NCBI GenBank assembly: GCA_031835245.1
Contig: JAVKOQ010000084.1
Span: forward strand, 130,816-194,815
Reading direction: 5' to 3'
DNA length: 64,000 nt
Source of the DNA: Balamuthia mandrillaris
Taxonomy: Eukaryota; Discosea; Longamoebia; Balamuthiidae
Shown here: positions 21,746 through 30,218 of the stretch, piece after piece
Layout: the number at the start of each line of letters is the position of its first letter
Numbering within the stretch: the first letter of the stretch is position 1
Translations under genes and position numbers: made by a program
The notes under the pieces: model-generated
The model's input: only the letters and a program-made list of their open reading frames with translations
The model's database searches: none
Told to the model about the DNA's origin: nothing

Positions 21746-24019
21746 TCAATCGGCTTTTTTGCCTTCGGGCAAGAGGTTCACAATGACACCAGAGTTGAAC
21801 TTGAGGGACAGGCCAGCTCGAACCTTTTTAAAAGAAAACAGAAAATGCAATAAGAAGATAAAGAAGAAATGAAGCGAGAAGCAGAATAAGCAACGCACCA
21901 AACGCAAGTCTTGGCCAGGGACAAGCTCCCAAACCAACTTTTCCTTCAATATCACGGCCAACAGCGAGACAACTTCCAACATGGCAAACTGTAACAGGAA
22001 AAAACGTGTTATGAGAACGAAGCAAGAATGTAACTAACAGCTCCGAAAGAAAAGAGAACGAGACGAGAGAGCAAAGAGTGAGAGAAATGAGCACAAGAGA
22101 AGAGAGGAGAGAGGAGAGGAGAGACCTTCATGCCAACGCAACTGCGGGTGCCACCTGCAAAACTGGCGAAACACGCTCTGTCGTCATCCTTGTACTTTGT
22201 TGAGTATGTCTCCGACTCTCTATAGAACCGATCCGGGTCAAACATCTGTTTTTAAATAACAAATAAGAAGAGAAACGAATAAAGAGAAGATGAAGAGAAC
22301 AAGAACAAGGAGAAGAAGAAGAACAAGAACAAGAACAAGAACAAGATGAAGGAGAGTAACTAACCTCTGGATCATTAAAAGCTCGACTATGAACACCCTG
22401 ATAGCTGACCAGGATGATCTCCCCACGCGGGACGGTGTAGGGGCCAAGAGCGAAGGGTTCGAGGGCTTCTCTGAAGCCGCCAACAACGGGCGGGTGGACG
22501 CGGAGCACTTCTTTCACTACCGCTGTACAATAATGTAAACTTTGTACCTGTTTGTTTTGGTTTATCGTTTGTTAGTTGGAAGTGTTGCCAAAACAAAAAG
22601 AATAGAGGAAGCGTACATGCTCAAAGGTGAGTTCTTCTCCATCGGGAACGACATTGCGGACCTCTTCCTGGGCTTTGCACATGACCTCTGGATGCTCTGG
22701 TAATAGTTTCATCAACGAGCACATCGTGCTCAACACTGGGTTTGGATGGGAGTTAGCATGCATGTTCTTCATCTTCTTCATCATCTTTCTTCCTCCTGCC
22801 GTCTTCTTACTTTCGTTATAATAAAGAAAGAAGACGAACCGGTTTCGTGACCAGCAAGCAGAAAGATGAGCAGGTTGTCAATCATGAATTCGTCGTCAAA
22901 GAAGACCCCTTCCTCGCCACCAGCTGCCTCCATTTCTTCTGCCAAGCGAAGCAACATCAACACAACTGTTGACTTGTGTTGTTTCGTGGGTGTGTCCTTT
23001 GTCTTCCCCTTCACGGTTTGAAAGAAGAATTGTTAGATTTTAAATGTTATAATAGGAAGTTAGAACGAGAACGTACTTCTCTTGCTTCTTCGAGCAGGGC
23101 TTTCACTTTGCGTCGCAGCTGCTCTTTGGCGTAGAGACCTTTGTTGAGAGCACCGCCTGGCAGGTGAAGAGGAATGCTGGTAAAGGCAGCTATCCATTCT
23201 TCGTAGAGTTGAACCTGGTCGTTGTTGGTCGCGGTCTCTTTGTCGATCATGCTGGTGTTATAGCAGGACGAATAAGAGACGAAGGAGAAGGAGAAGGAGA
23301 AGGAAAGAGAAACAAAAAGAAGAACGAAAACCAATGAAAGAGGAAGAAGAAACAAAAAAAGACTGAAGAAAGACGGAAGCAGAAAGAAGAAAGAGTCCCT
23401 ACCATCCATAGACAGCCTCATAAGCAAGCCCTCTCAACAAGGGCATCATGGTGAGCGGTCCTGGCGTCTCCTTCCACTCCCTCACGTGCTTCTCCACAAA
23501 GTGCTTCATCGTGCCAAAGTAGCTCTTCATGGCGGGCGTCGTGAACAGCGTGAACAGAGCTTTGCGGATGACTCTGTGCGGAGCGCCAGTAACGGCGGTG
23601 ATCGCCTTGCCTTCCAACTCGTGCAGATAACTCGGAAGCCAGCCCTGAACATCTTTGCCCTCAGCTGCAAAGACTCGTTTCGCATCTTCTGGTTCGGCTG
23701 TCGCCCAAAACTCTCTTTTTGTTTTTTGAGGTGGCCATATATTAGTCGTTATAGAAAGTAAACGAATCAAGATAAAAAGAAGCTTTTACTTTCCGAACAA
23801 AGAAGCTCTGGTTCTGGAGCCATAGCGCGAAAAGCGGTCCGGCCAAACACGATCCGGAGGGCTAAGGATGAGAACGGCGAGAGCGTCCCCGACGAGAGGC
23901 CAGCTCCAGTGAGGAAGCGGTCGGCCTTCCCTCCGCCTCCTCCACCACTGCAAAACTCCGACCAGCAAGTAGCTGGCCACTATCACGAAGAGCGCAAGCG
24001 GCAGCGTTGTCCAGTTCAT
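21746..24019 (-). CDS. Cytochrome P450, gene B of the cluster
   Basis: It starts MNWTTLPLALFVIVASYLLV (ER anchor) with the basic patch WWRRRREGRPLPHWSWPLVGD. Motifs in order: LEGKAITAVTGAPHRVIRKAL, MIDKETATNNDQ, I-helix LLIFLLAGHET, MCSLMKLLPEHPEV, K-helix VVKEVLRVHPPV (ExxR is EVLR), MFDPDRFYRE, and haem loop FAGGTRSCVG. The C-terminus is NLLPEGKKAD, with an intron after LVPGQDLRL. Intron positions match gene C throughout. About ten exons. Close similarity to gene C (same length, same intron plan, long identical blocks such as KSYFGTMKHFVEKHVREWKE) indicates a recent tandem duplication. ATG 24019 is chosen because the anchor begins there. Confidence 0.9.
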
Positions 24020-24313
24020 GTCGTTATTGTTTGTTTTGGGTGTGTGTAATGCTTTTTGTCTCAATTCAATAAATATCGAAATTGAAAGGCGATAATTCCA
24101 AAATTTGACGAAAAAATGTCTATAAAAGGTTCGATTATCGGCCATTGAACCGTAAATTTAAATATTTTTAGCCAATGGCGAACGAATGAATCTCTCTCGC
24201 TCTTTATTCCCCATTCGTTCCGCTCATCTTTTTCTTTTTTTTCTTTTCTTTCCTTTAGTCCTTCTTTTTTTTTTTCTTTCTTTCTTTCTTTTGTCCTCTT
24301 TCTTTTTTTGCTT
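24020..24313. other. Spacer between P450 genes B and C
   Basis: Holds the promoter of gene B and 3' flank of gene C. A/T-rich with TTCAATAAATATCGAAATTG and a T/C-rich tract near 24230-24300. No gene seen. Confidence 0.4.
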
Positions 24314-26640
24314 TCAGTCCGCTTTTTTGCCTTCCTGAAGAAAGTTCACGATAACACCAGAGCTCACCTTGAGAGAAATGCCTCCACGCACCTTTGTGGG
24401 TTGTGAAGAATAAGAAAGATGAGAGAGAGAGAGAGAGAGAGAGAGTGAAACAAACCAAACTCAAGTCTTGTCCCGGAACAAGATCCCAAACCATCTTTTC
24501 TCTCATCAGCACGGCCAACAACGTGACAACTTCCAACATGGCAAACTAAGAAAGCAATCTCCGTGTTAACAACAGAAATACTGGTAACGAAAAATAGATA
24601 AAGATAAAGAACCTTCATGCCAACGCAACTGCGAATACCGGCGGCAAAACTGAGGAAACAGGTTCTGTCATCGTCTTTGTACTTTGTCGAGTACGTTTCA
24701 GACTCCCTATGAAACCGATCTGGGTCGAACGTCTGTTCCGCCCAGAGATACCGAATAAGAGACTGAAAAAAAAAGTGAGAGGAGAAAGGGGAAGTGGTCT
24801 TACTTTTGGATCGTTAAAAGCTTGACTGTGAACTCCTTGATAGCTGACCATGATGGTTTCTCCGCGTGGAATGGTGTACTGGCCAAGCGTGATGGGTTCT
24901 AATACTTCTCTGAACGCACCAACCACTGGTGGAACGACACGAAGCACTTCTTTTACGATGGCAGTGCAGTAGGCTAAGCTTTGGACCTGTTGTTTGCAAG
25001 TATATGAAAAAAAAAATAAAACAGAGAGCAAAAGCAAGAAATAAGCGTACATGCTCAAAGGTAAGTTCTTCTCCATCGGGAGCGACGTTGCGAGCTTCTT
25101 CTAGGGCTTTGCGCATGACCTCTGGGTGCTCCGGCAATAGTTTCATCAACGAGCACATCGTGCTCAACACTGTGTTTGAATGGATAAACACCATCAAATG
25201 TTAGTAGCTATCTTCCTTTTGGTCCTCCGCTGCTCTCTTCTCCATTCCATCTGCTTCTTTTGTTCCTTCTTCCTTGTACAAAGAAGGTATACCCGTTTCA
25301 TGACCGGCAAGAAGAAAGATGAGCAGGTTGTCGATCAATGTTTCGTCGTCGATGAGAACACCTTCCTCTCCGCCGGCTGCTTCCATTTCCTCTGCCAAAC
25401 GGAGCAACATCAGCACGACTGTTGCTTTATGTTGTTTGGTTGGTGTGCCTTTGGTCTTCTCCTGTATGTTTTCATAACACAGAAGGTTTACTTGCCATCG
25501 TTCTTGGATTGAGGAAATGTATACGTACTTCTCTTGCTTCATCAAGCAAAGCTTTGACGTTATGTCGTAACTTTTCTTTGGCGGCAAGGCCTTTGACCAA
25601 GCCCCTTCCTGGTATGTGGATAGGCAAACTGGAAAAGCCGTTTATCCATTCTTCGTAGAGTTGCACCTGGTCGTTGCTGGTCGCTGTCTCTTTGTCGATC
25701 ATGCTGATAGATTGTTGCTCAGTGAGTGTGAGGACAAGAAGAAGAAGAAGAAGAAGAAGAAGAAGAAGAAGAAGAAGAAGAAGAAGAAGAAGAAGAAGAA
25801 GAAGAAGAAGAAGAAGAAGAAGAAGAACAAGAAGAAGAACAAGAAGAAGAAGAACAAGAACAAGAACAAGAAGAAGAACAAGAACAAGAACAAGAACAAG
25901 AACGAGAACAAGAACAAGAACAAGAACAAGATAAAAAGAAAGAACACGATACCATCCGTAGACAGCCTCATAAGTAAGAGTTCGCAACAAGGGCAGCATG
26001 GTGAGCGGCCCCGGCGTCTCCTTCCACTCCCTCACATGCTTCTCCACAAAGTGTTTCATCGTGCCAAAGTAGCTCTTCATGGCGGGCGTCGTGAACAGCG
26101 TGAACAACGCCTTACGCAGCACTTTGTGCTGAGTGCCGGTAACGGCGGTGATCGCCTTGCCTTCCAACTCGTGCAAATGGGGTGGGAGCCATCCTTGCAC
26201 CTTTGTTTGTTTGCTGTTAGCAAAGAAAGAAACAAAAGAGGAAGAAGCAGCACAACAAAAAAAGGTACTTCTTTTCCTTCGGCAGCAAAGATTCGTTTTG
26301 CGTCTTCTGGTTCGGCTGTTATAAATAATTCTCTATAGCGGCAGAAAAAAAAAGTACTTAGCGCAAAGGAAAAGAAAGAGAAGGACAAGAACGCTAGCTG
26401 CTCCACGTACTTGCCAAACAAAGAGGCTCTCGTTCTGGTGCCATGCCACTCGAAACGAGTGTACCAGGCGTCCTCCGGGGAGAGGAAGAAGAGGAGGGCC
26501 AGGTTATCGCCGACGATCGGCCAGCTCCAGTGAGGAGGAGCCCTGCCCTCCCTGCGTCTCCGCCACCATTGCAAGACACCGACCAGCAGGTAGCAGGCCA
26601 CCACCCCAAGGAGCACCAGCAGCAGCGAGGAAGCGTTCAT
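24314..26640 (-). CDS. Cytochrome P450, gene C of the cluster
   Basis: It starts MNASSLLLVLLGVVACYLLV, with the same WWRRRREGR basic patch and PPHWSWPIVGD hinge as gene B. Motifs: ITAVTGTQHKVLRKALF, MIDKETATSNDQ, I-helix LLIFLLAGHET, K-helix KEVLRVVPPVVG (ExxR EVLR), TFDPDRFHRE, haem loop FAAGIRSCVG, and the ending FLQEGKKAD. An intron after LVPGQDLSL carries a GA/CT repeat. Another intron (about 25700-25952) is dominated by an AAG/CTT microsatellite. Promoter is shared with the divergent UPF0548 gene and contains three TGACGTCA sites. Function within secondary metabolism or sterol oxidation cannot be told from sequence. Confidence 0.9.
25736..25931. repeat. AAG/AAC-rich microsatellite in a P450 gene C intron
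   Basis: About 90 bases of nearly pure AAG followed by AAG/AACAAG units on the plus strand. In the sense direction of the P450 gene it is CTT-rich. Long Lys, Arg, Phe or Ser runs across it are artefacts of the repeat. Confidence 0.92.
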
Positions 26641-26990
26641 CTCCTCAACCCGCCTTTTATCGATGCCTTTGGTACCAGTTTCGCTCAAACAATTACGACT
26701 GATAATATTGATTTTCTTCTCGGCAATTATTCTAACAATCCGACTACCGTTTTCGCCTGACTCAAAGGACATTAACTGGTATGACGTCATTGTTTTTGCT
26801 GTGGGTCGGGCGCAGAAAACTGACGTCACAAAATTTAACCACTTTTGTGGCGAACATTTTCTGTCTCGCATTGCGACCGGAAGATTATTTGCTGACGTCA
26901 CATACTTTAAATGTCGACAATAACTACATGAGAAAGGATTGACAAGAAAGAAGAAAACAGGTGGCGGACGGGAGAGAGAGAGGGAACAGG
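26641..26990. promoter_or_regulatory. Divergent promoter with three palindromic TGACGTCA (CRE/ATF-type) sites
   Basis: Between P450 gene C (minus) and the UPF0548 gene (plus). Exact TGACGTCA octamers lie at 26782-26789, 26821-26828 and 26893-26900. TGTCGACA lies at 26912-26919. In other eukaryotes TGACGTCA is bound by bZIP factors of the CREB/ATF type; binding here is inference. Three perfect octamers in 119 bases is far above chance. Confidence 0.65.
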
Positions 26991-27794
26991 ATGCTGCATT
27001 GGAAGAAGCCCAGCAGGGAGGAGACGGCGGCGTTTCTGCTTGCACAGTCCACGGAGAGCTTCCCCTATCCTCATGTGAGGGCAACCTATGGCAAACGCAA
27101 CAAAGAAGAGCTACAACAGGTGTTCGCCAAAGAGAAGGACCCATTCGAGGTGGAGCACCACCGAATGCTCCTTGGCAAGGGCTCTGAAACCTTTTACAAA
27201 GCCAAAGAGGTTTGTCTCTCTTCACACATATATAGTTTTTGGTGACACACTGCTCTGTTTGTTCTTCTTATTCATCACTCTCAATCTCTGTCAAAGGCTC
27301 TGGCCACATGGAAAATGTTTGAAGTGCCATGGGTAGAACTGCTCTACCCAGACTCGCCCATCCGGGAGGGCGAAACCGTGGGGATCCTCATCCTCAGCAT
27401 GGGCGTCTACACCCTCAGCGCCTGCCGCATTATCTACACGGTGGACGAAGGGGAGGAGGACTGCAGCGCCTGCCAACGCTTTGGCTTTGCCTATGGCACG
27501 TTGCCCTGTCACCTTGTGGGCGGGGAGGATCGGTTCCTTATAGAGTGGGACCGCTCGGATGACAGCGTGTGGTACGAGCGGCTATCCTTCTCCACGCCGC
27601 AGCATTGGTTGGCCAAGCTGGGCTACCCTGTGGCCAGATGGTATCAGAAGCACTTTGCAAAGGATTCGGACAGGGCGATGTTTCTTCGGGTCAATCGGTT
27701 AGAGGGTGCCGGAGAGTGCGAGGAGGAGGATGTTTGGGGGAGCGAAGGGCCTGCTATGGAAGGAGCGGGCGGTGGTAAAGCATTTGATTTGTGA
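26991..27794 (+). CDS. UPF0548 (DUF1990) family protein, 2 exons
   Basis: Exons 26991-27209 and 27297-27794 give 238 residues. The family is found in plants, bacteria and protists and has no settled biochemical role. Recognisable blocks: ETFYKAKEALATWKMF, the core ACRIIYTVDEGEE, RFGFAYGTLPCHLVGGEDRF, DDSVWYERLSFSTPQHWLAKLGYPVARWYQ. These follow the usual DUF1990 order (start-like beta-barrel). The C-terminus is acidic and Gly-rich. No signal peptide. Start ATG is chosen at 26991; no other ATG precedes it in frame. Confidence 0.82.
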
Positions 27795-27830
27795 ATCCCT
27801 TCTTGCTTTTTCTTTTTGTTGCACATGAGG

Positions 27831-27990
27831 CAGGCAGAGAGGAGAGAGGAGAGAGCAGAGGGGAGAGAGAGGAGAGAGCAGAGAGGAGAGAGGAGAGAGC
27901 AGAGAGGAGAGAGCAGAGAGGAGAGAGGAGAGAGCAGTGAGCAGTGAGCAGAGAGGAGGGAGCGGAGAGAGAGGAGAGGAGAGAGCATCA
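27831..27990. repeat. GGAGAGA/GCAGAGA minisatellite
   Basis: Imperfect tandem units of GGAGAGA and GCAGAGA fill the gap between the UPF0548 stop and the HAM1-family start. It lies in the likely 5' flank of the latter. Purine-rich on the sense strand of both flanking genes, an exception to the pyrimidine bias of repeats elsewhere in the window. Confidence 0.85.
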
Positions 27991-28037
27991 GCGTTCAGGA
28001 GGGTCCGGTGCGGAAGTTCGTGTGAAACAAAATAAAG

Positions 28038-28802
28038 ATGAAGAAAGCATTCGCGGTGGTGTTGGCCACACAGAACCCGATGAAAGTGGTGGAAGTTCGT
28101 AACGTGTTGGCCGGACTCTCTACGAACTGGCGGCTGGTCGAGCCTCAAGACCTGACGCGAACTCCCATCGAGGTCGAGGAGGACGCCGACACGCTGGAAG
28201 GAAACGCCATCAAAAAGGCAGAGGCTTACTCTCGCTTGCTTCTTGCTGGCTCCGTGCAAGAAAACGTTTTGGAGGGTCTCGAAGAGGTTTATGTCGTTGG
28301 GGATGACACCGGACTGGAGATAGACGCGCTGAACGGTGAGCCAGGCATCAAGGTCCGTCGGTGGAAGGACGGCAAGACGGCGATGAAAGACGAGGAGCTG
28401 ATCGAGTACTGTTTGAGGAGGATGAAGGACGTTCCCAAGGCGCAAAGAACCGCTCGGTTCAAGGCTGTCGTGGCTGCTGCGAGACTGCAACGGATCAACC
28501 ACGGAAAGGACTGGGGGGCAGCAGAGGAGCCGATCCAACTGTTTGAAGGAACGCTGCAGGGGCGCATACTGGAGGAGGCGGACCCTTTGCGGCTGCCTGG
28601 CTTTCCCTTTGAGTCCTTGTTCGTGGTGGAAGAAGAGGCATGCCGGAGGGCGGCGGGGTCGGGCGAGCGGGATGCTGCTCCCGGTGGGGTGTTGCTGGGT
28701 CGTATCCAACAAATGAAGCCCGAGGAAAAGAAACTGTTCCCTACTCATAGGCAGAAGGCGTGGGAAACGTTTCTGCGCCACCATAACCACCAACAAAAAT
28801 AA
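28038..28802 (+). CDS. Non-canonical purine NTP pyrophosphatase (ITPase/HAM1/RdgB family)
   Basis: It hydrolyses ITP, dITP and XTP to monophosphates, cleaning the nucleotide pool. A single exon of 254 residues with the family blocks in order: VVLATQNPMKVVEVRNVL (substrate lysine and N-x-x-K motif), TLEGNAIKKAEAY, the metal-site VGDDTGLEIDALNGEPGIKVRRW, RTARFKAVVAAA and FEGTLQGRI. The C-terminal part is longer than in human ITPA and ends with a basic helix; FESLFVVEEE takes the place of the usual FxPIF segment, and the family's SHR is replaced by THRQKAW. Probably cytosolic. Confidence 0.88.
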   Translation: MKKAFAVVLATQNPMKVVEVRNVLAGLSTNWRLVEPQDLTRTPIEVEEDADTLEGNAIKKAEAYSRLLLAGSVQENVLEGLEEVYVVGDDTGLEIDALNGEPGIKVRRWKDGKTAMKDEELIEYCLRRMKDVPKAQRTARFKAVVAAARLQRINHGKDWGAAEEPIQLFEGTLQGRILEEADPLRLPGFPFESLFVVEEEACRRAAGSGERDAAPGGVLLGRIQQMKPEEKKLFPTHRQKAWETFLRHHNHQQK

Positions 28803-29047
28803 AAATGGCGCCAAACAAAGTGCTGCACTCTCTTGCCTGAGGAAGCTGCGGCAAGGTAGACAAAAGTATTGTGGGGCCATGCATTTTCCTACAGATGCAG
28901 AGGGGAACAGTGCGACGTGTTACCTTGGTTTTTTGTCCACTCCTCCAGGCGACCGACCAAAGAAGAGTTGCAGGAAAAAAAATCATTTTTTTTTTGATGC
29001 CTTTTTCGGAGAGCGCCGCTAAAAGGCTGCGTGTAGTCTCAACGCAA

Positions 29048-29130
29048 GCACCCGTGGCGCAATGGAAACGCGTCTGCCTCCTACATTTGGAGACAGCAGA
29101 AGATTGTGGGTTCGATCCCCACCGGGTGCG
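29048..29130 (+). tRNA. tRNA-Arg(CCT) with an 11-nt intron
   Basis: Acceptor stem GCACCCG/CGGGTGC with discriminator G. D-arm GCGC-AATGGAA-ACGC; anticodon stem TCTGC/GCAGA; loop CT-CCT-A, then an intron of about 11 bases (CATTTGGAGAC), then A; T-arm GTGGG-TTCGATC-CCCAC. Removing the intron leaves a 72-nt tRNA with invariant U8, U33, GG in the D-loop and TTC in the T-loop. The intron sits at the canonical position after base 37. Anticodon CCT reads AGG arginine codons. The D-loop is one base short compared with the usual Arg tRNAs. Confidence 0.82.
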
Positions 29131-29177
29131 AGTTTCTTTTTTCAGTTTAGTTTATATTTAGATCAAAAATAGGGTTA

Positions 29178-29208
29178 CAAGATTGTGGGTTCGATCCCCA
29201 GCGAGTAC
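29178..29208 (+). pseudogene. tRNA-Arg 3'-half fragment
   Basis: AAGATTGTGGGTTCGATCCCCA repeats exactly the variable loop and T-arm of the tRNA ~80 bases upstream, followed by a diverged acceptor strand (GCGAGTACC against CCGGGTGCG). No 5' half precedes it. It looks like a tandem partial duplication. Confidence 0.6.
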
Positions 29209-29295
29209 CTGCCTTTGTTATTGATTGGTCAGCTTGGTAACTCTTGCCGGGCGTCCCTTTTTCGTTGCACAGTCCCATCCATTCCGAGACCGCAG

Positions 29296-29638
29296 CGCAG
29301 GTGGGTCTTCTCCAGCGCTGGCAAGGGCAGAGTGCACGTGGACTTCTGGACCCTGGACAACGAAGCGCAAGGAGTTTCTGGTTCGTTATTACTTCTTTTT
29401 TTTTTGTTTCAATCCCTTCCTCTCCATCTCACTATGGTTACTCTCCCTCAGGAGCTGATGCTGCTGCCGCTTCTGCTTACAATGACGACAACAACCTATT
29501 CGCTGAGATAGGCCTTGAGGTTACTAACCCCCAGGTCACTGCCAGCATTGATGGCTCTGATGGTGCTGCTTTGGCTCTCTTCTGGTTCAAAGTACCATCC
29601 TCACAACAACAAAATAATAACTGTCCTGTATGCCCTGG

Positions 29639-29682
<44 letters not shown>

Positions 29683-29854
29683 CTCTCTCTCCTCAAAGTC
29701 GGCTTTATGGAAGATGAATTGTATGGCTCGTTTATCTTGGCTTTACCCGGCCTTCATAGAGCAGCATTCGCCCTTTACGGCTGAGGGAGCAGGAAAACTC
29801 CTTAGGGTATGCAGCAGGAGGAACGCACTGGAGGGCGATGTGATTCTGTTATGA
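29296..29854 (+). CDS. Exons of an unrecognised gene or gene remnant
   Basis: Three segments join in frame: 29296-29380 (RRWVFSSAGKGRVHVDFWTL), 29452-29591 (LFAEIGLEVTNPQVTASIDG and ALALFWFK) and a last exon from about 29694. The last exon spliced in phase ends at 29854 (LEGDVILL); its other frame (MEDELYGSFILALPGLHRAA, stop 29784) also looks protein-like, so the splice or frame is uncertain. I cannot find a start codon exon upstream; the 5' end abuts the tRNA fragment. The intron contains a CT microsatellite (29639-29692). I do not recognise the family; a truncated duplicate is likely. Confidence 0.35.
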
Positions 29855-30064
29855 TGCAAGTTCAGGATAGTAGGCCAGAAACGCGAGCACAGCGGGCTCC
29901 TCCGGATGTTTCTTGAGGTAGTCCAGAACGGCCGTTCGGCGGGCGGAGATGGTGGCCCATACGTGAGGCGGTGGCGGCGGCGGTTGCGGTCCTTCGTGGT
30001 CCGGAAAAGGGTTCCACTCCCCGTCGGGCGCTGTTTCTGGCCACTGTGGCGGTGGTCGTTGCAT
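29849..30064 (-). CDS. Small Pro-rich hypothetical protein or last exon
   Basis: 71 residues starting MQRPPPQWPETAPDGEWNPF, with a Pro-run, then a helical C-terminus TAVLDYLKKHPEEPAVLAFL and YYPELAS. Codon quality suggests real coding. The frame also extends upstream to a TATTATAG acceptor near 30122, so it may be the last exon of a longer gene. Its stop overlaps the convergent plus-strand stop at 29854 by a few bases. Function unknown. Confidence 0.4.
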   Translation of the reverse strand: MQRPPPQWPETAPDGEWNPFPDHEGPQPPPPPPHVWATISARRTAVLDYLKKHPEEPAVLAFLAYYPELAS

Positions 30065-30218
30065 TACCGTCTTTTCTTTCCTTCTCTCTCTCTTTCCTTT
30101 CGTTTCTTCTGCTTGTCCTATAATATAATGTTTTTGATTTTCAATTGGATGTTATCTCTCACTTTCTCCTTCTTGGCTTCTCGTTTTATAGAACTCTGCG
30201 AGGAAACATAAGTGGAGG

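Noticed and set aside
24118-24128. TATAAAAGG as a TATA box
   Set aside because: It is on the plus strand, but the only gene with its promoter here (P450 gene B) is on the minus strand.
25674-25971. Long Lys/Arg/Phe/Ser open frames on both strands
   Set aside because: Artefacts of the AAG repeat in a P450 intron; spliced out in the gene model.
27831-27990. Regular repeat array considered as a possible RNA or CRISPR
   Set aside because: Irregular GGAGAGA/GCAGAGA minisatellite with no spacers or structure.
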